This document shows positions 24,387 to 33,653 of a stretch of 53,193 nt of DNA, piece after piece. The DNA is taken from assembly GCF_001751245.1 (NCBI RefSeq), contig NZ_LJGU01000091.1, positions 1-53,193 on the forward strand, given 5' to 3'. The notes below the pieces were generated by a model, which saw only the letters and a program-made list of their open reading frames with translations, was not told where the DNA came from and made no database searches. Each line of letters starts with the position of its first letter. The first letter of the stretch is position 1. The DNA is from Streptomyces oceani. Lineage in GTDB: Bacteria; Actinomycetota; Actinomycetes; Streptomycetales; Streptomycetaceae. The position numbers and the translations under genes were made by a program.

Positions 24387-24466
24387 CGCCCCGGCCGACG
24401 GCTTCCCACGGCGTACGCCAGCCGGATGACCGGCGCCAGGCCACGTCCGAGAACGCGCACATGCTC

Positions 24467-25192
24467 TCAACCCACCGCGCCGTACCCCCGCAACCAGCTC
24501 AGCACCCCGTCCGTCAGCACGGTCAGCGCCGCCTCCTGGCCGATGTCCGAGCGCTTCGGCACCGCGAAACCGTGGTCTCCGTCCGGCACCTCGACGAGGT
24601 CCGTGCCAGCGGGAAACTCACCCGGTACGCCGAACGGGTCACGCCCGCCCTGGACGACCAGGACCGGAAGTCCGACCTCCGCCAACTCCTCGAGCCGGCT
24701 GCGCTCCGGCTTGCCCGGCGGATGCAGCGGAAACGACAAGGCCAGCACCGCCCGTGCACCGACCTCCCGTGCCGTGCGGCAGGCCACCCGGGCACCCGCG
24801 CTCCGTCCACCGGCCACCAACGGCAGCCCCGGCGCGGCCAACATCGGCCACACCGCCGTCCATCCGGCGTCCAACGTCTTCGGTGCCGGGGCGACCTTCT
24901 TCCCCGCCACTCGCCAGGGCTGCTCGACGAGGGCGACCGTCACGCCGTACGCCGGAAGCCGGGCGGCCAGCGCGACCAGGTCGCGGGCCTCTACCCCGCC
25001 CCCGGCACCATGCCCGAGTGCCAGCACCACACGGGCGTCAGCGCTGAGGCGCCAGGTGATACGGGCATCGCCAGCCGGCGTGCGGACGATCTCACGCTCC
25101 GTCGCCGCGGCGGGATCCACCGCGCCCGCCTGCCCGGGCTTCGCCGCCCGGGACGTGGCGGACCGCCCTCCGGGCTCGGTCACCTCACGCAT
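24467..25192 (-). CDS. Alpha/beta-hydrolase family protein (dienelactone-hydrolase-like)
   Basis: A 241-residue hydrolase fold protein. The nucleophile elbow is GGRSAGARV (Ser within GxSxG-like context), the acid is likely D in VQGGRDPFG, and the His is in DGDHGFAVP. An initial oxyanion motif LGHGAGGG is present near residue 60. The substrate is unknown; relatives are KANL3/Tex30-like or DLH-like. ATG 25192 follows GGAGGAG at a slightly long distance. It lies upstream of sigR on the same strand, separated by 166 bases that contain the SigR promoter. Confidence 0.85.
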   Translation of the reverse strand: MREVTEPGGRSATSRAAKPGQAGAVDPAAATEREIVRTPAGDARITWRLSADARVVLALGHGAGGGVEARDLVALAARLPAYGVTVALVEQPWRVAGKKVAPAPKTLDAGWTAVWPMLAAPGLPLVAGGRSAGARVACRTAREVGARAVLALSFPLHPPGKPERSRLEELAEVGLPVLVVQGGRDPFGVPGEFPAGTDLVEVPDGDHGFAVPKRSDIGQEAALTVLTDGVLSWLRGYGAVG

Positions 25193-25325
25193 GGCTCGCA
25201 CACTCCTCCGACCGACTCCGTGAGCCGGAGCGCTCCGTCCTCGGCAACACCGCGGCGAACGCACCGCGGCCAGCACGTCACTCCCAGCACCCTGCCCCCA
25301 GCATCCGTCCGCTTCCAACACCCGC

Positions 25326-26153
25326 TCAGAACAGCGTGCCCTCCTGCGGCGCGGCCAGCTCGGTCAGCAGCTCCGAGCCGTTGTTGCGGACGTTGCTCAC
25401 GTCCGTCGAGACCGGGTAGGCCCGCATCAGCCCGGCCGGCGGCGGGGACAGCAGCTCCCGGAGTTCGTCCCGGTCCGTACGCGCGGGGTCCAGCCAGGCG
25501 TCCCACCGGTCCGGGGTCATCATCAGCGGCATACGCGGGTGGATGTCGGCGAGCGACTGCGGCGCCGAGCTCTCCGACTCCCCGGTCATCCCCGGGAGCA
25601 GGGTCGTCTCGGCGGCAGTCGTGATCACCGTGCAGGTCGCCCACCACGCCCGCGGGTGGCCGTCCTCCAGCGTGCGGTCGCGCCAGAACTCGTAGAGTCC
25701 GGCCATCGCCAGCACGCCGCCGTCCGTCGGGGTCACGAAGTACGGCTGCTTGCGCGGCCGCTTCCCGCGCCCCTCCTGCTCCCGCGCGAGTTCGTCCCGC
25801 TCCGTGCGCCACTCGTAATAACCGTCGGCCGGCAGCAGACACCGGCGGGACGTGAACGGCTTGCGGTAGGCGGACTTCTCGTGGACCGTCTCCGCCCGAG
25901 CGTTGATCATCTTCACGCCCAGGTCCGGCGACTTCGCCCAACCCGGCACCAACCCCCACTTCAGCGGCCGCAACTGCCGCACGGGCTGCCTCGCGTCGGC
26001 CCCGCGCACCGGCCGGTCGAGCACGGCGGGCACCTGTTTCGTCGGCGCGACGTTCCAGTCGGCCGCGACCGCCTCCTCCGGGTCCCACTTCTCCACCTGG
26101 AACAGCCCGGCGAGGTCCTCGGGCGTCCTACTGGCTGCGTACCGTCCGCACAT
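25326..26153 (-). CDS. SOS response-associated peptidase (SRAP/YedK/HMCES)
   Basis: A 275-residue SRAP-domain protein that crosslinks to abasic sites in single-stranded DNA. The catalytic Cys is residue 2, exposed after Met removal (MCGRY). Partner residues are N34 in WNVAPT, E114 in DGYYEW and H205 in DIHPRMPLM; NARAET (84-89) is the family signature. Residues 117-140 hold a basic insertion (REQEGRGKRPRKQ). The start is fixed because C2 must be near the N-terminus. It is divergent from the M50-like protease gene, with 91 bases between the two starts. Confidence 0.95.
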   Translation of the reverse strand: MCGRYAASRTPEDLAGLFQVEKWDPEEAVAADWNVAPTKQVPAVLDRPVRGADARQPVRQLRPLKWGLVPGWAKSPDLGVKMINARAETVHEKSAYRKPFTSRRCLLPADGYYEWRTERDELAREQEGRGKRPRKQPYFVTPTDGGVLAMAGLYEFWRDRTLEDGHPRAWWATCTVITTAAETTLLPGMTGESESSAPQSLADIHPRMPLMMTPDRWDAWLDPARTDRDELRELLSPPPAGLMRAYPVSTDVSNVRNNGSELLTELAAPQEGTLF

Positions 26154-26244
26154 AAGTGCCAGACTGCCACGGCACTACGACAAGCCGCCGTCCGTTGTCC
26201 CGAAGCAGGGCCGAGGGGCGGAAGGCCGGGGAGGACAGCAGCCG

Positions 26245-26970
26245 ATGGACAACGCAAGCATCACCGATCTCTGGGACCGGGTTCTGGGCTCCCAGCCCGA
26301 TCCCGAGCCCTGGCTCGTCGCCGCCACCGGCGCCCTCGTAGTGGCCGTGGTCATGTCACACGGCACGTGGCGCCTCGCGCGGAACGCCGTGACCATCGCG
26401 CACGAGGGCGGCCACGGCCTGGTCGCGCTGGCGACCGGTCGCAAGCTGGACGGTATCCGGTTGCACTCGGACACCTCCGGGCTGACCGTCTCGCGCGGCA
26501 AACCGCACGGCATCGGCATGGTGCTCACCGCCGCCGCCGGCTACACGGCCCCGCCCCTGCTGGGCCTCGGCGGCGCCTGGCTGCTCGCCGCGAACCACAT
26601 CACCGCGCTGTTGTGGGGCGCGACGGCGCTGCTGCTGGCGCTGCTGGTGATGATCCGCAACGCCTACGGAGTGCTGACCGTCGTGCTCACCGGTGGGGCG
26701 TTCCTCCTCGTCTCCTGGCTGACCGACGCCGAGGTACAGGCCGCGTTCGCGTACGTCGTGGTGTGGTTCCTGTTGCTCGGCGGGGTGCGCCCGGTGTTCG
26801 AGCTGCAGGGCAAACGCCGACGCGGTGGCGCCCCGGACTCGGATGCCGACCAACTCGCCCGGTTGACCCACGTGCCCGCCGTGATGTGGCTGGTGTTGTT
26901 CCACGCGGTCTCGTTCTGCGCGCTGATAGGTGGCGGGCGCTGGCTGCTCGCCCCGCTCGCCGGCTGGTGA
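26245..26970 (+). CDS. M50B-type membrane zinc metalloprotease
   Basis: A 241-residue integral membrane protein with about six helices. The zinc site HEGGH (residues 53-57) is embedded in the second hydrophobic segment, with a probable third ligand region in the later conserved stretch IRNAYGVLTV. This is the M50B peptidase type that cleaves within or next to the membrane; the natural substrate is unknown. The ATG follows GAGGACAGCAGCCG. A short gap of 54 bases separates it from aroA on the same strand. Confidence 0.88.
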   Translation: MDNASITDLWDRVLGSQPDPEPWLVAATGALVVAVVMSHGTWRLARNAVTIAHEGGHGLVALATGRKLDGIRLHSDTSGLTVSRGKPHGIGMVLTAAAGYTAPPLLGLGGAWLLAANHITALLWGATALLLALLVMIRNAYGVLTVVLTGGAFLLVSWLTDAEVQAAFAYVVVWFLLLGGVRPVFELQGKRRRGGAPDSDADQLARLTHVPAVMWLVLFHAVSFCALIGGGRWLLAPLAGW

Positions 26971-27024
26971 GCACCGTGCGTCCACACGACACGGCCCGCC
27001 GCCGGACGCTCTAAGGTGAGATTC

Positions 27025-28386
27025 ATGACGGAACGCACCGGACCCGCCGTACTGGACCCCGAAGCCCTCTGGCCCGCGCCGCGCGCGACGGACCCGGTCG
27101 CGGCGACGGTGGCCGTGCCAGGCTCCAAGTCGGTCACCAACCGCGCGCTGCTGTTGGCAGCGCTGGCCGCCGAGCCCGGTTGGCTGCGCCGGCCGCTGCG
27201 TTCCCGGGACACCCTGTTGATGGCCGACGCGCTACGGGCGTTGGGCGTCGAGATCGAGGAGACGGTGCCCTCCAGCAGTTCCCTGGGCCGCAGCCCCGAA
27301 ACGCTGGGCGAGGTCTGGCGCGTCATCCCCGCCGGACTGTACGGCCCGGCCACCGTCGATGTCGGCAACGCCGGCACCGTGATGCGATTCCTGCCCCCAG
27401 TCGCGACGCTCGCCGACGGTCCGATCCACTTCGACGGCGACCCGCGTTCCCACGAGCGACCGCTGCACGGCGTGCTGGACGGGCTACGGACGCTCGGTGC
27501 GCGTATCGAGGACGAGGGCCGTGGTGCCCTTCCGTTGACCGTGCACGGCAGCGGCTCGCTGCCCGGCGGCCGGGTGACCGTCGACGCGTCCTCCTCCAGC
27601 CAGTTCGTCAGCGCGCTCCTGCTGTCCGGCGCGCGCTTCCAGCAGGGCCTGGAGGTACGGCACACCGGCGACACTCTGCCCTCCGTGCCGCACATCCGGA
27701 TGACCGTGGACATGCTGCGGGCGGCCGGAGCACAGGTGGACGCCCCGGAGGACGGTGGCGCGGCGAACACCTGGCGGGTCACCGCAGGGGCACTACTCGG
27801 CCGGGATCTGGTGGTCGAGCCCGACCTGTCCAACGCCCAGCCGTTCCTCGCAGCCGCGCTCCTGACCGGCGGGCGGGTCACCATCCCGGACTGGCCGGTA
27901 CGCACCACCCAGCCGGGTGACGCGCTGCGCGACATCCTCACCGCCATGGGCGGCGACTGCGTGCTGGACGAACGCGGACTCACCTGTACCGGCACCGGTC
28001 GAGTGCGCGGCGTCGACCTCGATCTGAGCGAGGTCGGGGAGTTGACGCCCGGCATCGCCGCGCTCGCCGCGTGTGCCGACTCCGAGTCGGTGCTACGGGG
28101 CATCGGTCATCTGCGGCTGCACGAGACCGACCGACTCGCCGCGCTGTGCGCGGAGATCAACGGCCTCGGCGGCGATGTCACCGAGACCGCGGACGGCCTG
28201 CGGATCCGTCCGCGTCCGCTGCACGGCGGAGTGTTCCACACGTACGACGACCACCGCCTGGCCACCGCCGGCGCGCTGCTGGGACTGGTGGTGGACGACG
28301 TGCGGGTGCAGGACATCGCGACCACCGGCAAGACCCTGCCCGACTTCCCCGAACTGTGGCACGGCCTGCTCGGAGCGAAAGCGTAG
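27025..28386 (+). CDS. aroA: 3-phosphoshikimate 1-carboxyvinyltransferase (EPSP synthase)
   Basis: A 453-residue EPSP synthase, the sixth step of the shikimate pathway, joining PEP to shikimate-3-phosphate. The substrate-binding start is [17 protein letters not shown] (31-47, Lys 35), with [12 protein letters not shown] (PEP loop), [11 protein letters not shown], and [16 protein letters not shown] (phosphate loop). [12 protein letters not shown] and [14 protein letters not shown] complete the active site. ATG 27025 follows AAGGTGAG; GTG 27016 lies inside that ribosome binding site. It is 12 bases before rsgA, so the two form an operon. Confidence 0.97.
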   Translation: MTERTGPAVLDPEALWPAPRATDPVAATVAVPGSKSVTNRALLLAALAAEPGWLRRPLRSRDTLLMADALRALGVEIEETVPSSSSLGRSPETLGEVWRVIPAGLYGPATVDVGNAGTVMRFLPPVATLADGPIHFDGDPRSHERPLHGVLDGLRTLGARIEDEGRGALPLTVHGSGSLPGGRVTVDASSSSQFVSALLLSGARFQQGLEVRHTGDTLPSVPHIRMTVDMLRAAGAQVDAPEDGGAANTWRVTAGALLGRDLVVEPDLSNAQPFLAAALLTGGRVTIPDWPVRTTQPGDALRDILTAMGGDCVLDERGLTCTGTGRVRGVDLDLSEVGELTPGIAALAACADSESVLRGIGHLRLHETDRLAALCAEINGLGGDVTETADGLRIRPRPLHGGVFHTYDDHRLATAGALLGLVVDDVRVQDIATTGKTLPDFPELWHGLLGAKA

Positions 28387-28398
28387 GGCGGGGGCGGG

Positions 28399-29418
28399 AT
28401 GCGCCGTTACGGCAAGCACACCGACGAGGACGACATCCGGGTTCGCCCCGGCCGCCGGGGCAGCCGACCGCGTACGCACACCAGGCCGAAGCACGAGGAC
28501 GCGGCACCCGGTTTCGTCGTGACCGTCGACCGCGGCCGGCTCACCTGCCTGGTGGAGGGGCGCACGGTCACCGCGATGAAGGCCCGTGAGCTGGGCCGCA
28601 AGGGCGTGGTGGTCGGTGACCGAGTCGACCTCGTGGGGGATCTGTCGGGGGCGCGGGACACGCTGGCACGGATCGTGCGGGTCCGGCCGCGGGAGTCGGT
28701 GCTGCGCCGCACCGCCGACGACACCGACCCGTACGAGCGGGTGATCGTCGCGAACGCGGACCAACTCGCCATCGTGACCGCCCTCGCGGACCCCGAGCCC
28801 CGGCCCCGGCTGATCGACCGTTGCCTGGTCGCGGCGTTCGATGCCGGGCTGGACGTCCTGCTGGTGCTCACGAAGGCCGATCTGACACCCGCCGACCCGC
28901 TGCTGGAGACCTACGCCCCGCTGGGCATCCGCCATCTGGTCACCAGCCGGGAGGAGTTGGCGACCGACGCGGCGGCGGAGCGGGTACGGGAAGCGCTCTA
29001 CGGCCGGAACACCGCCTTCGTGGGACACAGCGGAGTCGGGAAGACAACCCTGGTGAACGCCCTGGTGCCGGATCGGCAGCGGGCCACCGGCGTGGTGAAC
29101 GCGGTGACCGGGCGCGGACGGCACACCACGACCTCCGCGCTGGCCCTGCCCCTTCCGGCCGCCGAGGGGACCACTGGGGGCTGGGTGATCGACACCCCCG
29201 GACTGCGCTCGTTCGGCTTGAACCACGTCGACCCGTCCCGGGTCATCAGCGCCTTCCCGGACCTTGAACCAGGCACCGCCGACTGCCCACGCGCCTGCGG
29301 TCACGACGAGCCGGACTGTGCCCTGGACGCCTGGGTGGCGGCCGGCCACGCGGAGCCGGCACGGCTGTACTCCCTGCGGCGGTTGCTGGCCACCCGGGAG
29401 CGTCACGAGGGCGACTGA
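28399..29418 (+). CDS. rsgA: Ribosome small-subunit-dependent GTPase RsgA
   Basis: A 339-residue circularly permuted GTPase that matures the 30S subunit. Order of motifs: N-terminal OB domain (VVTVDRGRLTCLVEGRTV), G4 (LTKAD), G1 (GHSGVGKTTL), G3 (DTPGLRSFGL), then the zinc knuckle CPRACGHDEPDC and a C-terminal helix. That permuted G4-G1-G3 order is diagnostic. The N-terminal 35 residues are a basic extension common in actinomycetes. It follows aroA by 12 bases and ends at a strong hairpin. Confidence 0.95.
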   Translation: MRRYGKHTDEDDIRVRPGRRGSRPRTHTRPKHEDAAPGFVVTVDRGRLTCLVEGRTVTAMKARELGRKGVVVGDRVDLVGDLSGARDTLARIVRVRPRESVLRRTADDTDPYERVIVANADQLAIVTALADPEPRPRLIDRCLVAAFDAGLDVLLVLTKADLTPADPLLETYAPLGIRHLVTSREELATDAAAERVREALYGRNTAFVGHSGVGKTTLVNALVPDRQRATGVVNAVTGRGRHTTTSALALPLPAAEGTTGGWVIDTPGLRSFGLNHVDPSRVISAFPDLEPGTADCPRACGHDEPDCALDAWVAAGHAEPARLYSLRRLLATRERHEGD

Positions 29419-29419
29419 C

Positions 29420-29438
29420 CCCGGCGGCACCCGCCGGG
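29420..29438. terminator. Terminator hairpin after rsgA, convergent with a TetR gene
   Basis: CCCGGCGG (29420-29427), loop CAC, CCGCCGGG (29431-29438): a perfect 8-bp stem in the 32-base gap between convergent genes. Confidence 0.7.
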
Positions 29439-29450
29439 CCCGCACCCGGT

Positions 29451-30170
29451 TCAGTGCAGCAGAGCACGCACCATCTGAGCGATCCGCTGCCCGGCCGCCT
29501 CCTCCGGGTCCGTGTGCGGATCCGTACGAGACGACGGGTCGAGCGCCGGAGCGGGCGCCGGGTCGACCCCCGCGCCGGGAGTTGGGTCAGGCGCCACCAG
29601 ATAGGACAGGGCCAGCCGCATACCCGCCTCGCAGGCCCGGCGCAGCTGGGTCCCGCCGACGCCCTGTCCGTCCGGGGCCCCGTCGCCCCCGGAGCGTTCG
29701 TAGGCCGGGTTCGCGCCGCCGCCAGCGTGGTCAGCGTCACCGTCCGACACGGTGAGCGCCGTGACCACCCGGTCGCGTAGCCGCGCGGCCAACTCCCCCG
29801 GCGTGTCCGGCCGCTGCGTCACCGCGGGCGGCATACGGGAGTCCCAGCACCCGGTGAGCGCGGAGCGCACCAGCGGCTCGCTCGGCGCCGTACGCAGCAT
29901 CCACACAGCCGCCGCGGCACAACCGAACGCCACGTCCCCGTCCTTACGGGCGCTCCGCGCCGCCACCGCGGCGACGCTGTCGACGAAACCGGTGACCCGG
30001 CGGCTGATCAGCGCGCTGCCCAGTCCTTCCTTGCTGCCGAACTCGTTGTAGAGCGTCTGGCGGGAGACCCCCGCACGCTCCGCGATCTCGACCATCCGTA
30101 CGCCCGCCCAGGGGCGTACGATCACCGCCTCGTGAGCGGCCTCGAGCAGGGTCTCGCGTGCTGTCGGCAT
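29451..30170 (-). CDS. TetR-family transcriptional regulator
   Basis: A 239-residue regulator. The helix-turn-helix is MVEIAERAGVSRQTLYNEFG (about residues 26-45), with KEGLGSALISRRV after it. The C-terminal ligand-binding domain is unusually rich in Pro, Gly and Asp in its second half (ALTVSDGDADHAGGGANPAY, PTPGAGVDPAPAPALDPS), which looks like a disordered insertion before the last helix. It is divergent from hisN, with 133 bases between starts. An inverted repeat in that gap may be its operator. The ATG at 30170 has GAGGCACCGT upstream. Confidence 0.9.
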   Translation of the reverse strand: MPTARETLLEAAHEAVIVRPWAGVRMVEIAERAGVSRQTLYNEFGSKEGLGSALISRRVTGFVDSVAAVAARSARKDGDVAFGCAAAAVWMLRTAPSEPLVRSALTGCWDSRMPPAVTQRPDTPGELAARLRDRVVTALTVSDGDADHAGGGANPAYERSGGDGAPDGQGVGGTQLRRACEAGMRLALSYLVAPDPTPGAGVDPAPAPALDPSSRTDPHTDPEEAAGQRIAQMVRALLH

Positions 30171-30209
30171 ACGGTGCCTCCGGCGCCGGCATGGTTGTGC
30201 GGGACACGA

Positions 30210-30234
30210 TTGACGCACCGCCACAAACCGTCAA
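30210..30234. promoter_or_regulatory. Inverted repeat TTGACG-N13-CGTCAA between TetR and hisN
   Basis: Perfect 6-bp arms at 30210-30215 and 30229-30234 lie in the divergent interval. TTGACG also resembles a -35 element for hisN. It is a candidate operator of the adjacent TetR protein. Confidence 0.4.
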
Positions 30235-30303
30235 GGGAGCGCGCACGCGCCGATGGCCGTGGCTGTGTGGCTGTGCGCGCGGGAAGCTCGGTACTGTTCG
30301 CAC

Positions 30304-31098
30304 ATGCCGGACTACCACGATGATCTGCGTTTCGCCCACGTGCTGGCCGACGCCGCCGACGCCACGACCATGGAGCGGTTCAAGGCTCTCGACCTGGCGG
30401 TGGAGACCAAGCCGGACATGACCCCGGTGAGCGACGCGGACAAGGCCGCCGAGGAGCTGATCCGTACGGCGCTGCAGCGCTCCCGGCCCCGGGACGCGGT
30501 GTTGGGCGAGGAGTTCGGCACGGAGGGCCACGGCCCGCGTCGGTGGGTGATCGACCCGATCGACGGCACCAAGAACTTCGTCCGCGGGGTCCCGGTGTGG
30601 GCCACCCTGATCGCGCTCACCGAGATGGGCGAGGGCGGCGACCACCCGGTGGTCGGACTGGTGTCCGCACCGGCACTGAACCGGCGCTGGTGGGCCGTGC
30701 AGGGCGGTGGCGCGTACACCGGGCGGAGCCTGTCGAAGGCGACGCGCATCCGGGTCTCCAGGGTGAACCGCGTGCAGGACGCGTCGTTCGCGTACTCCTC
30801 CCTCACCGGCTGGGAGAACCTCGGCATGCTGGACGGTTTCCTGGAGCTGTCCCGCTCCTGCTGGCGGACCCGCGGGTACGGCGACTTCTGGCCGTACATG
30901 ATGGTCGCCGAGGGCTCGGTGGACATGTGCGCGGAGCCGGAACTCTCGCTGTGGGACATGGCGGCGAGCGCGATCATCGTGGAGGAGGCGGGCGGCTGCT
31001 TCACCGGCCTGGACGGCAGGCGGGGCCCCCATAGCGGAAACGCCGCGGCGTCCAACGGCCTGCTGCACCAGGAACTACTCGGCTGCCTCAACCAGTAG
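30304..31098 (+). CDS. hisN: Histidinol-phosphatase of the inositol monophosphatase family (HisN)
   Basis: A 264-residue magnesium-dependent phosphatase. Metal ligands are E69/E70 in VLGEEFG and the signature DPIDGTKNF (84-92), with the second aspartate in LSLWDMAAS near residue 220. Sequence type and length match actinobacterial HisN, which dephosphorylates L-histidinol phosphate in histidine synthesis; other family members act on inositol phosphates. ATG 30304 is preceded by TACTGT at 30292-30297, so the mRNA is probably leaderless. It stands alone downstream of the divergent TetR gene. Confidence 0.92.
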   Translation: MPDYHDDLRFAHVLADAADATTMERFKALDLAVETKPDMTPVSDADKAAEELIRTALQRSRPRDAVLGEEFGTEGHGPRRWVIDPIDGTKNFVRGVPVWATLIALTEMGEGGDHPVVGLVSAPALNRRWWAVQGGGAYTGRSLSKATRIRVSRVNRVQDASFAYSSLTGWENLGMLDGFLELSRSCWRTRGYGDFWPYMMVAEGSVDMCAEPELSLWDMAASAIIVEEAGGCFTGLDGRRGPHSGNAAASNGLLHQELLGCLNQ

Positions 31099-31305
31099 GC
31101 ACGGGGCGTCGCGCCTCGTCATGGAGTACGGCCACGAGCCGCTGCCAGAGCACTGACCGTTGCGGGCACGGAGGCTCGTGCGGGGAGCGCACCGGTGTAC
31201 GCACGGCAAGGCGAACCAGCCGGGCGTACGAGCGCGCGACAAAGCCCGGAGGGACCGGAGCCCAACGGCGTCCGGCCCCTCCGGTTTGTTACGGCAAGCC
31301 GCCCG

Positions 31306-32772
31306 TCAGCCGCGCAGGGCCTGGACCGCGGCCTCCAGCCGCTTGCCGTAGTCAGCGTCCGCCTTGCGGAAGTTCTCGATGGCACGCTGAGCGATGTCAT
31401 CACGGGTCACACCGGAGAGCGCGCCCGCGAGGTTGTTGATCAGCCGCTCCTTCTCGTCCTCCGTCATCATCCGGTACAGGTTTCCGGCCTGGACGAAGTC
31501 GTCGTCCTCGGCATGTGCCGGCGCCTCCGACGTATCGGTGACGCCCGACACGGTGACCGGCTCCCACAGCGGCCGGTTGGTCTGCGCGGGACCGCCGAAG
31601 CTGTTCGGCTCGTAGTTCTTCGCTCCGGCGTGCCGGCCGTCGTACAGGAAGCCGTCGCGCCCGTACGTACGCGCCTCGGTCACGTGCGGACGGTTCACCG
31701 GCAGGTGGTCGGCGTTGATGCCAACGCGATAGCGATGCGCGTCACCGTAGCCGAACAGTCGTCCCTGGAGCATCTTGTCCGGTGACGGGCCGATGCCGGG
31801 GACGAAGTGCGCCGGCGAGAAGATCGACTGCTCCACCTCGGCGAAGATGTTCTGCGGATTGCGGTTGAGCTCCATCCTGCCGAGCTCGATCAGCGGATAG
31901 TCGGCGTGCGGCCAGATCTTCGTGAGGTCGAACGGGTTGAAGCGGTAGTTCGCGGCGTCGGCGGCCGGCATGACCTGGACGTACACGGTCCAGCTCGGGA
32001 AGTCACCGCTGTCGATGGACTCCCGCAGGTCACGCTGGTGGCTGTCCGGGTCCTCGCCGGCCAGCACCGCGGCCTCCGACTCGGTGAGGTTCTTGATTCC
32101 CTGGTCGGTTTTGAAGTGGTACTTGACCCAGAAGGACTCGCCGTCGGCGTTGCTCCACTGGAAGGTGTGCGAGCCGAAGCCGTTCATGTGCCGGTACGAC
32201 GCGGGGATGCCGCGGTCGCCGAACAGCCAGGTCACCTGATGGGTCGATTCGGGCGAGAGGCCCCAGAAGTCGAAGACGTTGTCCGCCTCCTGCGAGCCGG
32301 TGTACGGATCGCGCTTCTGGGTGTGGATGAAGTCCGGGAACTTGAGGGCGTCCTTGATGAAGAACACCGGAGTGTTGTTGCCGACGAGGTCGTAGTTGCC
32401 CTCTTCGGTGTAGAACTTCAGCGCGAAACCTCGCGGGTCACGCACCGCGTCCGCCGAGCCGAGGTTTCCGGCCACGGTGGAGAACCGGGCGAAGACCTCC
32501 GTCTCCTTGCCGACCTCGGAGAGGAAGTGGGCCCGCGTGTACCGGGTGAGGTCAGCGGTCACGGTGAACGTGCCGTAGGCCCCCGCACCACGCGCGTGCA
32601 CGATCCGCTCCGGAATCCGCTCGCGGTTGAAATGAGCGAGCTTCTCCAGCAGGTGCTGGTCCTGCACCAGCACCGGGCCCCCCACACCCGCGGCCTGGCT
32701 GTTCTGGTTATCGGCGACCGGCGCGCCGGCCTCTGTGGTAAGCGGTCCGGTGGTCGCGTCCTGCGTGGTCAA
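31306..32772 (-). CDS. catA: Monofunctional heme catalase
   Basis: A 488-residue clade-3-type catalase. Distal His is H59 in [10 protein letters not shown], distal Asn is N132 in VGNNTPVFF, and the proximal heme Tyr is in [14 protein letters not shown] (about 342). NADPH/structural motifs such as [12 protein letters not shown] and [12 protein letters not shown] are intact. The start is a TTG at 32772, set by AGGAGG five bases upstream and by homologs beginning a few residues before [11 protein letters not shown]. It is divergent from the Fur-type regulator, and the 135-base gap contains a perfect operator palindrome. It detoxifies hydrogen peroxide in the cytoplasm. Confidence 0.96.
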   Translation of the reverse strand: MTTQDATTGPLTTEAGAPVADNQNSQAAGVGGPVLVQDQHLLEKLAHFNRERIPERIVHARGAGAYGTFTVTADLTRYTRAHFLSEVGKETEVFARFSTVAGNLGSADAVRDPRGFALKFYTEEGNYDLVGNNTPVFFIKDALKFPDFIHTQKRDPYTGSQEADNVFDFWGLSPESTHQVTWLFGDRGIPASYRHMNGFGSHTFQWSNADGESFWVKYHFKTDQGIKNLTESEAAVLAGEDPDSHQRDLRESIDSGDFPSWTVYVQVMPAADAANYRFNPFDLTKIWPHADYPLIELGRMELNRNPQNIFAEVEQSIFSPAHFVPGIGPSPDKMLQGRLFGYGDAHRYRVGINADHLPVNRPHVTEARTYGRDGFLYDGRHAGAKNYEPNSFGGPAQTNRPLWEPVTVSGVTDTSEAPAHAEDDDFVQAGNLYRMMTEDEKERLINNLAGALSGVTRDDIAQRAIENFRKADADYGKRLEAAVQALRG

Positions 32773-32826
32773 TTCCGCCTCCTGCTCATCAACCTGTTCT
32801 TGGCTCTCGCCTGCGCCGATCCTACA

Positions 32827-32841
32827 TTGGACATTGTCCAA
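32827..32841. promoter_or_regulatory. CatR/Fur-type operator palindrome
   Basis: TTGGAC-ATT-GTCCAA is a perfect 6-bp inverted repeat in the catA/catR divergent region, 55 bases from the catalase start and 67 bases from catR. It is the natural candidate for peroxide-responsive repression of both genes. Confidence 0.7.
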
Positions 32842-32894
32842 GTCAAGAACTCTATGAAGTCGATACGCGTTCTGGCAATAGAACTACATGCTGC

Positions 32895-32900
32895 TAGGCT
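32895..32900 (+). promoter_or_regulatory. -10 box (TAGGCT) of catR, leaderless
   Basis: TAGGCT ends seven bases before the ATG at 32908, with no ribosome binding site between, so the catR mRNA is probably leaderless. Confidence 0.5.
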
Positions 32901-32907
32901 TGTTGTC

Positions 32908-33324
32908 ATGAGTGACCTGCTGCAACGGCTCCGCGATCGCGGTTGGCGGCTCACCGCACAGCGGCGAGTCGTCGCCGAGGTGCTCGACGGTGATCACGTG
33001 CATTACACCGCCGACGAGGTGCACGCACACGCTTCGCAGCGCCTCCCGGAGATTGCCCGCGCGACGGTCTACAACACCCTCAGCGAGTTGGTCAGCATCG
33101 GCGAGGTCATCGAGGTCAGCACGGACGGGCGGGCCAAGCGATACGACCCGAACGCCCAACACGCACACCAGCACCTGGTCTGCTCCCGGTGCGGCACCAT
33201 CCGGGACGTACACCCGATCGGTGACCCGCTCGCGGCCCTGCCGGAGGGGGAGCGCTTCGGCTTCACCGTGTCCGAGGCCACGGTGACGTACCGCGGACTG
33301 TGCCCCAACTGCCTCGTGGGCTGA
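32908..33324 (+). CDS. catR: Fur-family peroxide regulator CatR
   Basis: A 138-residue Fur/PerR-type repressor. The winged helix is in residues 1-75 (RLTAQRRVVAEVL, IARATVYNTLSELVS). Regulatory metal ligands are probably among H33, H41, H85, H87 and H89. The structural zinc site is C92-x2-C95 with C132-x2-C135. By family and by its position opposite catalase it is the CatR/FurA-type regulator that uses iron-dependent His oxidation to sense peroxide. Length and cysteine pattern are standard. Confidence 0.93.
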   Translation: MSDLLQRLRDRGWRLTAQRRVVAEVLDGDHVHYTADEVHAHASQRLPEIARATVYNTLSELVSIGEVIEVSTDGRAKRYDPNAQHAHQHLVCSRCGTIRDVHPIGDPLAALPEGERFGFTVSEATVTYRGLCPNCLVG

Positions 33325-33450
33325 CCGCATCCAGCACGCGAGCCCCGACGCATGACCGCCCTCAAACCTCATACCCTCGAATCGAAGGGGCCGCCAGCCC
33401 CGCGGCGATCGCCGCTCCCCAGCCGCGCGCGGTTCATCCATCGCACAGCA

Positions 33451-33481
33451 CTGAGGCCCGGATCTGTGATCCGGGCCTCAG
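33451..33481. terminator. Terminator downstream of initiator tRNA (and catR)
   Basis: Perfect 14-bp arms (33451-33464 and 33468-33481) around loop TGT, starting 10 bases after the tRNA 3' end on the minus strand and facing catR on the plus strand. Confidence 0.88.
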
Positions 33482-33490
33482 CCTTGAGAG

Positions 33491-33564
33491 TAGCGGGGAC
33501 AGGATTTGAACCTGCGACCTCTGGGTTATGAGCCCAGCGAGCTACCGAGCTGCTCCACCCCGCG
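33491..33564 (-). tRNA. Initiator tRNA-fMet (anticodon CAT)
   Basis: A 74-base cloverleaf on the minus strand. The anticodon is CAT (33528-33530). The hallmarks of an initiator are present: no Watson-Crick pair at the top of the acceptor (C1 opposite U72) and three consecutive G-C pairs in the anticodon stem (GGG/CCC flanking the loop CTCATAA). The T-arm GGTTCAAATCC is standard. CCA is not encoded (A73 is followed by CTC). It is a single gene with its own promoter and terminator. Confidence 0.95.
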
Positions 33565-33578
33565 CCGTTGTGTTCAAT

Positions 33579-33608
33579 AGACTAACCCCACAACAACGAC
33601 CAGCGCAA
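33579..33608 (-). promoter_or_regulatory. Housekeeping (HrdB-type) promoter of initiator tRNA
   Basis: On the minus strand TTGCGC (33608-33603) and TAGTCT (33584-33579) are 18 bases apart. The -10 box ends 14 bases before the tRNA 5' end, giving a leader of about 7 bases. Confidence 0.7.
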
Positions 33609-33617
33609 ATCCATTCC
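33592..33617 (-). promoter_or_regulatory. Overlapping SigR-type promoter upstream of initiator tRNA
   Basis: GGAAT (33617-33613), 18 bases, GTT (33594-33592): an exact match to the SigR consensus. It overlaps the housekeeping promoter and would start transcription about 20 bases before the tRNA. The motif is short, so a chance match is possible. Confidence 0.45.
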
Positions 33618-33653
33618 CGCGGCACTCTCAGTGTTCATCACGTCACCGCCCTG

